64,000 nucleotides of DNA from Mycoplasma anserisalpingitidis (lineage in GTDB: Bacteria > Bacillota_I > Bacilli_A > Mycoplasmatales > Metamycoplasmataceae). Positions 54,768-64,000 of the stretch are shown piece by piece. Location of the stretch: the NCBI RefSeq assembly GCF_007859615.1, contig NZ_CP042295.1, forward strand, positions 434,001 to 498,000, given 5' to 3'. The notes beneath the pieces are model-generated. The model worked only from the letters and a program-made list of their open reading frames with translations. It made no database searches and was not told where the DNA came from. The translations under genes and the position numbers were made by a program. Position 1 is the stretch's first letter, and the number at the start of each line of letters is the position of its first letter.

Positions 54768-55170
54768 CTATCTCATATTGAAAAAATGTATTAAAGAATT
54801 ATTTCTGTTTTTTAATAATTCTAATAATTCGTTTAATTCGATTATGAACTTACTATAATATTCTGTTTCTGTAAGTAAAATAAATTCATTTAAGGATTTA
54901 AGAAAATCAGAAATATATTTATCTATAAAATATAAATTATCAAAAAAATCAAATGAATGAGTAAAAACATTTAATATTTGCCTATTAAATATACTTATAA
55001 CTTTTTTGATAAAAAAATCATAAACTTCTTTTGTAAATCCATAATCTGAATTATCAAAACAAAATTCATCGTTAAAGTTTTCGAGATGATATTTTAAATG
55101 TAATATTTCAAAAAGATTTGCGTTAGCTCTAATGATTTCTAATATTGTTGCATCAAAATTTGAGTCATTA
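54768..55170 (-). pseudogene. Unrecognised minus-strand ORF without start
   Basis: On the minus strand about 130 codons are open to TAG 54768-54770 (helical, rich in Phe, Asn and Leu, for example FFDNLYFIDKYISDFLKSLNE). No ATG or ribosome site is present and the upstream end meets the transposase-like remnant of the plus strand. Probably a gene fragment; family unknown. Confidence 0.35.
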
Positions 55171-55767
55171 AAATTAATTGAAAATATTTTGGAAGAACAT
55201 TTTAATTATGATAAAAATAATTCCAAAATCTATTTATTTTGCGACGGTGCAAGAATTTTCAAAAATATGTGTGTTAATAACAATTTCACACTGATTTATG
55301 ACTGATATCACTTAAAAAAGTACTTTCTAAACATTTTTAGTTATGATAAACGTTGAAAAAGTTCTAAGAATTATAAACGTTGAACTTATTTAGGTCAATA
55401 CGTTGATTACAATGAAATTTTTAAACAAATTCTAAATGCTTTAGAAGTTCAAGATTATGATATCTTATTAAAAATTATTTCTGAGTTATTGAATAAAATT
55501 AAAGAATTAAAGTCAGAAATTTTATTTTATGATTTGATTAAGGCATATAACTTTTTACTTAAAACACCTGAATTAAAATCACATTTTGAAAACAGAACCG
55601 CAAAAGCTGAGTCAGTAATTTCAAAATTTAAAACAGATTGCTTTAATAAAAAAGGTTGTGCAAGTTTGAATAATATAAAGTTTAAGTTAAAATTTAAGTG
55701 TAGTAAAAATAACTTTTATAAACTTTATGATGAAGAGAAAATCAAGGAAATTCTTAAATTAAGATAA
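55132..55767 (+). pseudogene. Transposase-like C-terminal fragment
   Basis: The frame is open from ATG 55132 to TAA 55765-55767 (211 aa with UGA Trp). LFCDGARIFKNM followed by LIYDWYHLKKYF resembles the catalytic Asp and the DxxHxxK region of ISLre2/UPF0236-type transposases. CFNKKGCASLNNIKFKLKF near the end fits their C-terminal part. The first ~20 codons also lie in the opposite-strand ORF, so the true junction is near 55150-55200. There is no inverted repeat and the N-terminal half is missing. Confidence 0.4.
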
Positions 55768-55774
55768 TAAGTCA

Positions 55775-55801
55775 TAACTGTATTCATATACAGTTATTTT
55801 T
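55775..55801 (+). terminator. Intrinsic terminator after the transposase-like fragment
   Basis: TAACTGTAT, short loop, ATACAGTTA, T run. Confidence 0.75.
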
Positions 55802-55819
55802 TATGTAAAAAAGGAATAT

Positions 55820-56671
55820 ATGAGTAAATATCAAAAGGAAATTGAATTTTTAACAAAACAGATATTAGACTTAACAATAGAAGATAATTCTCAAAATCCA
55901 ACTACAATTAAAACTTATAATCAAGATAATAATTTTCTAAAAAAATTAATTGTTTTTCAAGAGAAATATAGAGGTTTTTCATATTCACAAGAGATTAATA
56001 ATTTAATTAAAAGTGTTGTTTTAAATTTTAAGAATAAAGAAAAAAATAAATATTTAGTTGCTTCTAAGGATAAATTAGTTTTTTGTGAATTGATTTATGT
56101 CCTTTGACCTAATTTAAGTCATTTTAATAGTTTCTATACTGTAGATTTTAAAAATGTTTTAGGTAAAAACGCTGAAAATTCAATTACTAATTTAGAAAAA
56201 TTGATTGAAGAGATTAAAGAGTTAAATACTAATGAAAAAGTAGTTGTTATTGTAGAAAACTTTAATAATTTGAATTTAGAAAATGAAAAAATAATCAAAT
56301 TATTAAATGAAGAGTTAAATAATATAAGCAAAAACATTATTATTTTCTTCAGTACATATACTGATTTAACAAATGAAAGTCATTCCATTCCATTTATTGA
56401 TGAAATTGTTGATTTTAATAATCTACCTAAGGATAATTTAATAAACTGATTTCTTACATATATTTATAAATTAGCTAATGGTTATAAATTTACAGAAAAA
56501 AATTGATATAAAGTTGAAGAAATTGTTAAAAATGTTAAAAATTTACCTTATCCGAATAAAATGCTTGTCTTAATTAATGATTGTTTAAATCAATTAAAAT
56601 CAATTGAAAATTTAACAAAAACTAAATACGAAAATTCATTTATTAGATTGTTAAAGAAATCATTAAATTAA
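55820..56671 (+). CDS. Degenerate AAA+-like protein, 283 aa
   Basis: ATG 55820 follows AAAAGGAATAT; TAA 56669-56671; several UGA Trp. The order of elements follows the first ATPase domain of ClpB-like AAA+ proteins: YRGFSYSQEINNLIKSVVLNF (N-linker helix), KYLVASKDKLVFCELIYVL where Walker A should be (no GxxGxGK, about 78-95), VDFKNVLGKNAENSITNLEKLIEEI, a Walker-B-like KVVVIVENFNNL (Glu but no Asp, about 140-151), and a sensor-1-like IIIFFSTYTDL. Thus it probably cannot bind ATP in the normal way. It lies directly before the 1260-aa coiled-coil gene, which has its own promoter. The fold is inference. Confidence 0.45.
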
Positions 56672-56773
56672 AGACAATAAAAGGAAGTGTTTTGCATCAA
56701 GCACAAATATTTAAGAAAATTATTGTTAAAATTTTATTTTTCAAATCATATGAAAATATTTCCACTTTTAATA

Positions 56774-56779
56774 TATAAT
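56774..56779 (+). promoter_or_regulatory. -10 box of the 1260-aa coiled-coil gene
   Basis: TATAAT 21 nt before ATG 56801, with AGAAAGGA between as ribosome site. Confidence 0.6.
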
Positions 56780-56800
56780 ATCTTAGAAAGGAATATATAA

Positions 56801-59800
56801 ATGAATTTACAATTACCAAAAAATAAAAAGAAATGACTTATTGTCGGTGGTGGAGTTGCTTTAACAGCATTATCTGTTGGTTTTATTGCTTCAACAGCAC
56901 AATATTGTTCCTCAGCAAAAACCGTTAGAAAACAGGAAACTGAAATTGTATTACTTAAACTTAAAATTAATGATCTTGAACAACAAAATAAACAATTGAT
57001 TAAAGAAAAAGAAGAATTAACTGCTGAATTAAACTCATTGAAACAACGTCTTGAAACTTTACAAGCTCAATATGATCGTTCACGTAATGCTTGAAAAAGC
57101 ACAACTGCTAACTATTTAAGTAAAATTAGTGATTTAAATAAGAAATTAAATTCTGATGATAATCGTTTTGAACCTTCAATTAATCCTGAAGAAAATGAAA
57201 AACCTGAATTAAGTTTTGAAGAGGAAATTGAATTATTTAAAAATAATGTTATTAGTTCAAAAGAACAATATAGTATTAGATTAAATGAACTTAAACAACA
57301 GCTTAGTGTCTTAAGAATTGAAACTAATTCAGAAACCACACAAAATTATGTTGATGAATTCTTAAAAGAGTTAAATGCTAAACAGGCGTTAATTGAAAAT
57401 ATGCCTGTAAATTCTCTTGAAGACATTACTGAGTTAGTAAATAGAATTAATTCAAGTGAAAGTGTTATTAATAAACAATACTTCAATCTTGTTGCAGAAT
57501 TAACTAATGAAATTGCTAACAAGAAAGATACTATTGCAGAAAAGGAAAAACAACTTGCATCAGCATTTGAAAATGCTAAAGGTTTAATTAAACAAATTTT
57601 AGAAGCATCAGAAAATCAAATTGAGTACTTACTTAATTTAAGAGATAAAGTTAGTGTTTATCTTAATAAGGATTATTCTCAATATGCGTCTGAAGAATTT
57701 GCAAATAATATTAAATCAAGTGCTAACAACTTAATTTCTGATATTAATAACTATAAAATTGAATTAACTGTTGCGATTGAACAAGCTAAATTAGATTATG
57801 AAAAAGCACTTGAAAGTAAAAGAGTAGAGGACTTTACAAGTATCAACATTAAGAGTTTTGGAATTAAAAACAAGATCTTTTTAGATGAATTCGACTCACT
57901 TGCTAATAAAGATTTTGAGCAAGCATTTGCTAAATATACTAAACAACTTGCTGAATATGCTAAAAAATCACAGGAATACAATGACTTACAAATTGAGAAT
58001 AATAAGAACTTAGCTAAAATTGAAGAATTAAACCGTGAATTATCTTTAGCAGAAGAAAAAATCAATAATTTTGATTCAACAATCACTGATTTAAATCAAA
58101 AACTTAAAGACAAGTTAATTGATTCTTTAATTCAAGTAAATTCTGTTTTAGAAACTGTAATTACTTCTTTAGAGAATGATAGTGCTGATAATAGTGAATT
58201 AGTTAATCCGCTTAAAGAACAATATGATGTTATCTTAAATACCATTCTTGAATCAACTGATCCAGAATTTGTAGAGAAATATTCAGATATTGCTAATAGT
58301 GCTTTAGCACTTATTTCAGACTTAATTTTCAATTATCAACAAAGTAGAGTTTTACCGCTTGAAGGAGAAATTGTTAAATTAAATACTGAAATTGAGAGAT
58401 TGAATAGCACTATTGAAACAATGAAAACAAACATTGCTACAAAAGAAAGTTTAATTAGTCAATACCAAGAACAAATTGCTGAATTAGAAACTGAAAAAGA
58501 AACTTTAACAACTAATTTAGCATCTGCTAATGAAGAATTAGAAAACACAAAAACTGAATTAGAAGACTTAAAATTTTCTAATCAAACATTTTTAATTTCT
58601 CAAAAAGATGAATTAGCTAAAGTTAATAATAAACTTGATTTATTAAAAACTAAAGCTAAAGAAATTTTAGCTATTTCAGAAGAAAGTAGCGCAAAAGAAG
58701 AATTAAGTGCTTTAGTTGATAGTGAAACAAGTACTAATGTTGAAGAAAGTATTGATAAAATTACTGAAGAGATTAAAAATAACAGTGAATTATCATTAAA
58801 CATCATCAATAAACTTAATGAAGTGTTAAAAGTAAACTATGATAAAAAGATAGCTGATAAAGTTGCTGAACTTGAAGAACTTGGTACTCAAAAAGACCAA
58901 ATTGAAGCTTCTAAAAGCTCTTTAGAGAATGAATTGAGTGTTAAAACTGCTGAAAACCAAGCTACTTCAGAAGAATTGAAAGACTTAGTTTCTAAACAAA
59001 ATGATTTAATTACTGAACAAGGAAACAAATTTGATCAATTAATTTCTAAATACAAAGAATTAAGAGAACAAGCAACTGAATTATTAAGTAATTCTGAAAA
59101 TTCAAGTCAAAAAACTGAACTTGAAAACAAATTAAGTCAAAGTGTAGAAAGTGAAAAATCAAAAGAATTAAGTACTTTAGTTTCTCAAAACAACAATATC
59201 AGTGATTATAATATTGGATTAGTTGAGTTAATTAAAGAATTAACAAAAGTTAATTATGAAAAACAAATCAAAGATAAAAATGCTTATGAAGTTTTATTAA
59301 AAAACCAATTAACTGAAACTCAAGCTTCAAAAGATAAATTAGATGAAGAAGTTAAAAAACTTGAAGCAGAGAATAGCGAGCTTAAGAAAAATCAAGGTAC
59401 TAAAGTACAAGAGTTAGAAACTAAATTAGCTACTGCTAATGAAGAAACTAGAAAACAAAGTACTTTAGTTGCTGAAAAAGAAAAAGAAATTCAAAGATTA
59501 TCAAGATTAAATAGTTCTTACTCTTCACAAATTTCTACTTTACAATCACAAATCAGAACATTAGAGTCAGATAAAAATAGCTTACAATCTCAATTAGCTT
59601 CTATGACTACCAGTAGAAATTATTGAGAAATGAGATATAAAGATTTAATCGGTAGACCAGATAAAATAGAACAAGATGATTCAGTAATATCTAGTCCTGT
59701 TGAATCAGATTCAACCAACAAATTGATTACCACACCATATAATATGACTTTAAGTCAAGAAGTTCAATTAGTTGTTAAAGATTTACTTCAAGGGGAAGCA

Positions 59801-60583
59801 GGATTTAATAATTACATAATTCTTACTAAAAATCAAAAAGATAAAGAAATCCAAGAAAAAATACTTAAAAATTTTGGATTTCACTTTGGGACTAACTCAA
59901 TTTATAAATTTGAAGAAATTTCATATACTCAAGCTAAAAAACTCACTAAAAATTTATCAACTATCACATTAACAAAAGACTCAAAAATTAATACCAATAA
60001 ATTTGATGATTTTAAACAAATGTTCAAAAGTGAAATGTTTTGTTTAGATCTAGGATATGTATCAGGTACCTTTAATTCAACTTCTATTTATAAATCAGAT
60101 AAACAATTCACTAATTCTGAATGACAATTTCAACCGGGGCTAAATTATGATTCTGGAGATAAACAAGATTATAGGTTCAACCCAAAAACTAACTATATTT
60201 ATTACCAAATCAATGAACAACAAAACTATAGAATTAATCAACAATTATTGATAATTACAGATTCACCAAGTCAAAAATCATATATTGGTATGTGCTATAC
60301 ATTTACTTCCAAAAATTCTTCATATAATAAAACTATAACTTTAAGATCATTAGGTACAAAATATGATAGTGATAAATTAACTCACGGAGAATATAAGCAA
60401 GGTCAAGACTTAAAACCAACAAATTTCAAATTCTATCCAGAAGAGAAAAGAATAAGAGATTTATACTCTCAAATCAATGATTTACCACTCACAAGAATTG
60501 AATATAGAATAAACACCCCAAATATGAGACTTAACTCAAATTCAATTGTGTTATCACACATTTCTATTAACGAAAAGCGATAA
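56801..60583 (+). CDS. Coiled-coil surface protein, 1260 aa
   Basis: One frame with few UGA Trp codons to TAA 60581-60583. After a basic start comes a membrane anchor (WLIVGGGVALTALSVGFIAS) and then about 920 residues of heptad-rich coiled coil (for example EIVLLKLKINDLEQQNKQL and EIERLNSTIETMKTNIAT). Inside are two related segments (LLKTKAKEILAISEESSAKEEL and KYKELREQATELLSNSENSS, each followed by SLNIINKLNEVLKVNYDKK- or GLVELIKELTKVNYEKQ-like sequence), showing an internal duplication. The last ~300 residues are globular. It has the layout of a stalk with a head on the cell surface. No known adhesin family is recognised. Confidence 0.8.
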
Positions 60584-60606
60584 AAATTGCTTTTTTCTTT
60601 TGTTTT
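60573..60606 (+). terminator. Intrinsic terminator overlapping the coiled-coil gene's stop
   Basis: AAAAGC, loop with the TAA stop, GCTTTT, T-rich tail. Confidence 0.65.
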
Positions 60607-60612
60607 TTTTAA

Positions 60613-60867
60613 ACATTATATAATTACATTATGAGAATATTCGCACGTACAAAAATTAAGAAAAATTATATTGAGTTTATAAACATATTAAACTTAATTG
60701 ATAAAACAAAATTTATTAATGATAAGAAAATAGATATTGACATTATATAATTACATTATGAGAATATTCGCACGTACAAAAATTAAGAAAAATTATATTG
60801 AGTTTATAAACATATTAAACTTAATTGATAAAACAAAATTTATTAATGATAAGAAAATAGATATTGA
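60613..60867. repeat. 127-bp tandem duplication over a gene start (copy 1 60613-60739, copy 2 60740-60866)
   Basis: Offset exactly 127 bp; identity extends by one chance base. Each copy contains TATAAT, ATG and the first ~36 codons of the transglutaminase-like gene. The frame from the first ATG (60631) stops after about 39 codons at the join; the second ATG (60758) continues. Confidence 0.95.
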
Positions 60868-63550
60868 AAAATTTGATAATGTTTTGTTATTAATAAACAA
60901 AAATAAGAAGAAAATTAATATAGATTTATTTATTCAATCAATGGATCTTTTATTGATATTAAATTCTTTAGGATACTTGGATATAAACCTATTTAAGTTT
61001 AAGATTTTAATTGATTATAGTTTTACTAAATTACAAAAAACAATTAATAAAAATACTCAATCAGATAAGTTAAAGAAAAAAATTAATGAATTTAATTTTC
61101 TGGTAAATTCAGTTCTTTTATTCAAAGAAGAAAAAGAATATAAAGAATATTGTAAGATTGTTGATCAAACTATAAAAGCATTTAATAATTTATTAAAATC
61201 AAACATAAATTTAAGTTCAAAAAAAATAAGCAAAAAAACTAAATTAATTTTAATAATTACTGGTTCTATTTCAGGATTTATAGCAGTTTCATCTGCTGTA
61301 ATTATTCCAACAACACTACATATATTAAATAAAGATGAATCTAAAGAAAACAAAACAGTACCTTGAACTGAATTACAACCTTCAATTAAAGTTAAATATA
61401 ACTTATATAAATTGAAAAATATTCCTTGAAGTTTTCATAATAGAATCAATGATAATATAACGAATAAAACAGAAGAAAAATTAAATATTCTAGATGAACA
61501 ATTTGCAATAAATAGTGATTTAAATGTAAAATGAGTACAAATATCAAAATATTATGACGAATCATCTTTGGATTTAAGAGAAAATTACAAAAGGAAATTA
61601 GAAAATTTATTTAATTCAAAAAAAGATATCGACACTTTAATCATTCAAGTAAATAATTTAAACGATGAATACAAGAATAATATAGAAAAACATAATGAAG
61701 AAATCTATTTATATTTCAACCAATACATTAAACCTATAGATAATTCACTCAGTAAAGTTATAAAAGCTAATGAAGTTTATGATAGATCATTTGATATTAT
61801 TATTGAAAATATTATTAAAAAATTTAATTATAATTTCATAAATAATTTTGATATTTATGATAAAACATCATTTGCACATCTCAAAATCTTTTATAGTGAT
61901 TTAAATACATTTATTGATAAAATTAATGAACATTTTTTAGATATAAAAGATCTTAAATTAAGATACATTCCAACAGAAGAGAATATTGAAGAAATTGTAA
62001 AAATATTTGATGAATTCAAAAATAATAAAAATAACAATTTTGATATTTACATTACTAAAACAATACAAAATTATATTGATTATTTTAGCAAGGGTAATTT
62101 CTTCCCTTTGATTGTCGAACGTTTAACATATTTCAAAAACAACTTTGATTTTGGTATTAAAGAACATACTATGCAATGATTTATTACTAAGGATAAAAAT
62201 TTTACTTTAAGTCCGGGTAATGCTGAAAATATTGAATGAAGACTACCATATATGCGGAACAGTAGATATGGACTTATTAAATTAAATAGCGAATATATTA
62301 TTAGTTGGTTAAAAAATTATGATGAGTGATTATGAGTAATTAACGATGAAGAAAAAATCGGAGAAATTAACTTAGAAAATGTTAAAGCTTTCAATCATTA
62401 TAAAGACTTCAAAAATGAATTTATTGCTAATGAGTTTAAGAATTATGAAAACTTTAATATCAATGTATCAGATTGAAAATATAAAGTTGATAATAAGATT
62501 ATTTTAAATAATTTATATAATGAATTATTGAAAATTTACAACGCAAATTCTTTTGAAATAAATGATTGAAATTCAGAAATTAATTTCAATGATAATCCAT
62601 ACATTCCAATTAATTTTGATTTTAATTTATATAGAAAATATATAAATAATACAATAAAACAAGTTGAATATACTCGTACTATTATTTATGATTTACTAAC
62701 TGAACAACCTAATTTTTTCAGCAATTTTTATCAACTTCCACTATATACGTTAAAAGTAAACAATCAATATTTTAGTAAAGAGAAAAATGAAGATGATACT
62801 TTTGATTTTCCATATATTAATAAATTATTTTTAGATAATGATGGATGAATTGAAGAAAAATACAATGAAAATAGGAAAAATATAATAGATCAACTTATAT
62901 TATGACGTAAGAATTGAGAAACTCTTTTATCTAAATATATTTCTAAAAATTGAAATAAAAAACAAATTATTCTAGCACTTTCATTTTATATTACATCTAA
63001 TGTAATGTATATGTATAATAATATTCCTTTTAGTTTTAATACGGATGGAAATAATTTTTATAATCCTGCTTCACTTTTTGAAACTGATAGAACACTTAAA
63101 TGCTATGGATATAGTCAAAATCTCTCTCTAGCACTAACACTACTTAATATTCCAGTTAGAATAATTAGTGGTTATATATTTGATGATATACAAAATCCAT
63201 TAGTAAGCAGCGGGGGACACGCTTGAAATGAAGTATTTATTGATAATAAATGAGTAAGTGTAGATTTAACTTTTGCAGACTACCAAGAAAGCTGAAGTAA
63301 TTTTAATAGTGAGTTAAATTTAGAAGAGATATTTCTGAACAGAGATAGTGGAAGTCGTACAATGTTTAGATTAAAATATATAAGCTATATCACAACAATC
63401 ATTAAATACCTAAATAAAGATGAAAATGGTAATTATGTGCACAATTATATTGAATTACCAACTCATTACAGTACTAATCCTGAAACTGAGCTTAAATGAG
63501 AAAATATGCTTCCACTTTTAAGACAACAATACAAAACTAATCAATATTAA
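60758..63550 (+). CDS. Transglutaminase-like membrane protein, 930 aa (second full-length copy)
   Basis: The same length and layout as the gene at 51289: cytoplasmic helical part, membrane helix about 163-190 (LILIITGSISGFIAVSSAVI), external part, and triad Cys782 (TLKCYGYSQ), His821, Asp836. The N-terminal 230 residues and the catalytic domain are nearly identical to the other copy, while the middle (about 560-730) differs strongly, as in surface proteins under selection or recombination. In the probable true sequence the gene has one start, with TATAAT 6 nt upstream and a T8 run further up; the given sequence shows it twice because of the 127-bp duplication. Function as for the paralogue. 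Confidence 0.8.
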
Positions 63551-63681
63551 CACCGGTAATTATGTGCACAATTATATTGAATTACCAACTCATTACAGTA
63601 CTAATCCTGAAACTGAGCTTAAATGAGAAAATATGCTTCCACTTTTAAGACAACAATACAAAACTAATCAATATTAACACC
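63428..63681. repeat. Exact 127-bp tandem duplication at the end of the 60758 gene (copy 1 63428-63554, copy 2 63555-63681)
   Basis: Copy 2 repeats the last ~40 codons and stop of the gene directly after the stop codon. Flanking bases differ (63427 vs 63554, 63555 vs 63682), so the identity is exactly 127 bp. Confidence 0.95.
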
Positions 63682-63685
63682 ATTT

Positions 63686-63756
63686 TAAACTAGGACAACG
63701 AAAGTTGACAAAAAATTATTTTAAAACATCATTGCAAATTGCTTTGGTGTTTTTTA
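63686..63756 (+). mobile_element. Solo IS30-type left end
   Basis: About 70 bp almost identical to 49678-49746 (TAAACTAGGACAACGAAAG and following up to TTGCTTTGGTGTTTTT). No transposase follows. It starts 5 bp after the end of the last 127-bp copy. Confidence 0.7.
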
Positions 63757-63855
63757 TTTGCATTAATTATTTCATTCATTAAATTAAATAATAGTGCATA
63801 ATAATTATGTAAATGTTTCCATTTACAAATAAAGTTGAAGACTCAAAAGGAGAAA

Positions 63856-64000
63856 ATGAAACATAAAGATTTTTTAAGCAAAATAGATTATGCTATTTAT
63901 GACTATGAAAGCAAAATACAGGATAATGCATTTACTGGTATTGAAGATATAGGACGTTTTACATTTAATAATGTTTTTTATTACTCAAGAAATGAAAATG
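63856..64000 (+). CDS. Unknown protein, 5' part only (runs off the window)
   Basis: ATG 63856 follows AAAAGGAGAAA. The first 48 residues (MKHKDFLSKIDYAIYDYESK and following) show no family. The frame is open to the window end. It lies just past the solo IS30 end and the last 127-bp duplication. Confidence 0.6.
   Translation, partial: MKHKDFLSKIDYAIYDYESKIQDNAFTGIEDIGRFTFNNVFYYSRNEN

Overview
The window is a chromosomal segment of a mollicute, most likely a Mycoplasma of the hominis group. The evidence is a very AT-rich sequence, UGA read as tryptophan (almost every long gene is split unless TGA is sense), many leaderless promoters (TATAAT then ATG 6-7 nt later), and a reduced bacterial gene set (pgk, mscL, efp, mraZ-rsmH-ftsA-like-ftsZ, KtrA/TrkA, short dnaE, dnaB/D-like, dnaI, fmt, fused secDF). 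Coordinates below treat TGA as Trp, so many genes are longer than a standard-code reading would give.

Layout. 0-2.9 kb (+): the 3' part of a membrane transglutaminase-like protein, then two paralogous ~277-aa proteins of unknown function that may belong to an integrative element. 2.95-4.75 kb: pgk (-) and mscL (+). 4.8-6.9 kb: an IS1634-type element plus solo IS ends. 6.9-23.6 kb (-): two adjacent genes for giant (2764 and 2797 aa) membrane-anchored, mostly helical surface proteins. 23.9-30.9 kb (-): an Asp23-like protein with efp, a zinc alcohol dehydrogenase, the cell-division cluster, and a potassium-uptake regulator. 31-32.2 kb (-): a fic gene that looks recently acquired from a standard-code bacterium, bracketed by two 43-bp inverted-repeat sites. 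32.2-42 kb (+): an OppF-like pseudo-ATPase, then a replication block (dnaE, 5'-3' exonuclease, coaE, dnaB/D-like, dnaI, fmt) with short or overlapping junctions. 42-49.4 kb: more solo IS ends, tRNA-Lys(CTT), a Doc-like toxin with a 47-aa partner, two lipoproteins, secDF and a LicA-like kinase. 49.6-64 kb (+): an accessory region with an IS30-type transposase, two more full-length transglutaminase-like membrane proteins (930 aa each), decayed fragments, a degenerate AAA+ protein and a 1260-aa coiled-coil surface protein.

How it fits together. The housekeeping blocks are compact and ordinary. The accessory regions are dominated by surface proteins: giant helical proteins, the 1260-aa coiled-coil protein, transglutaminase-like ectodomain proteins and lipoproteins. 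Some have homopolymer tracts in places suited to on/off switching (T17 in the promoter at 51.26 kb, G7 in the signal peptide at 48.81 kb).

A caution about the assembly. There are four direct tandem duplications (near 1.77, 51.12, 60.74 and 63.55 kb), all with an offset of exactly 127 bp in unrelated sequence. This is best explained as contigs from a k=127 de Bruijn assembly joined without trimming their overlaps. The apparent frameshift in the gene at 1022 and the duplicated start of the gene at 60758 are then artefacts, and the adjacencies at those joins should not be trusted.
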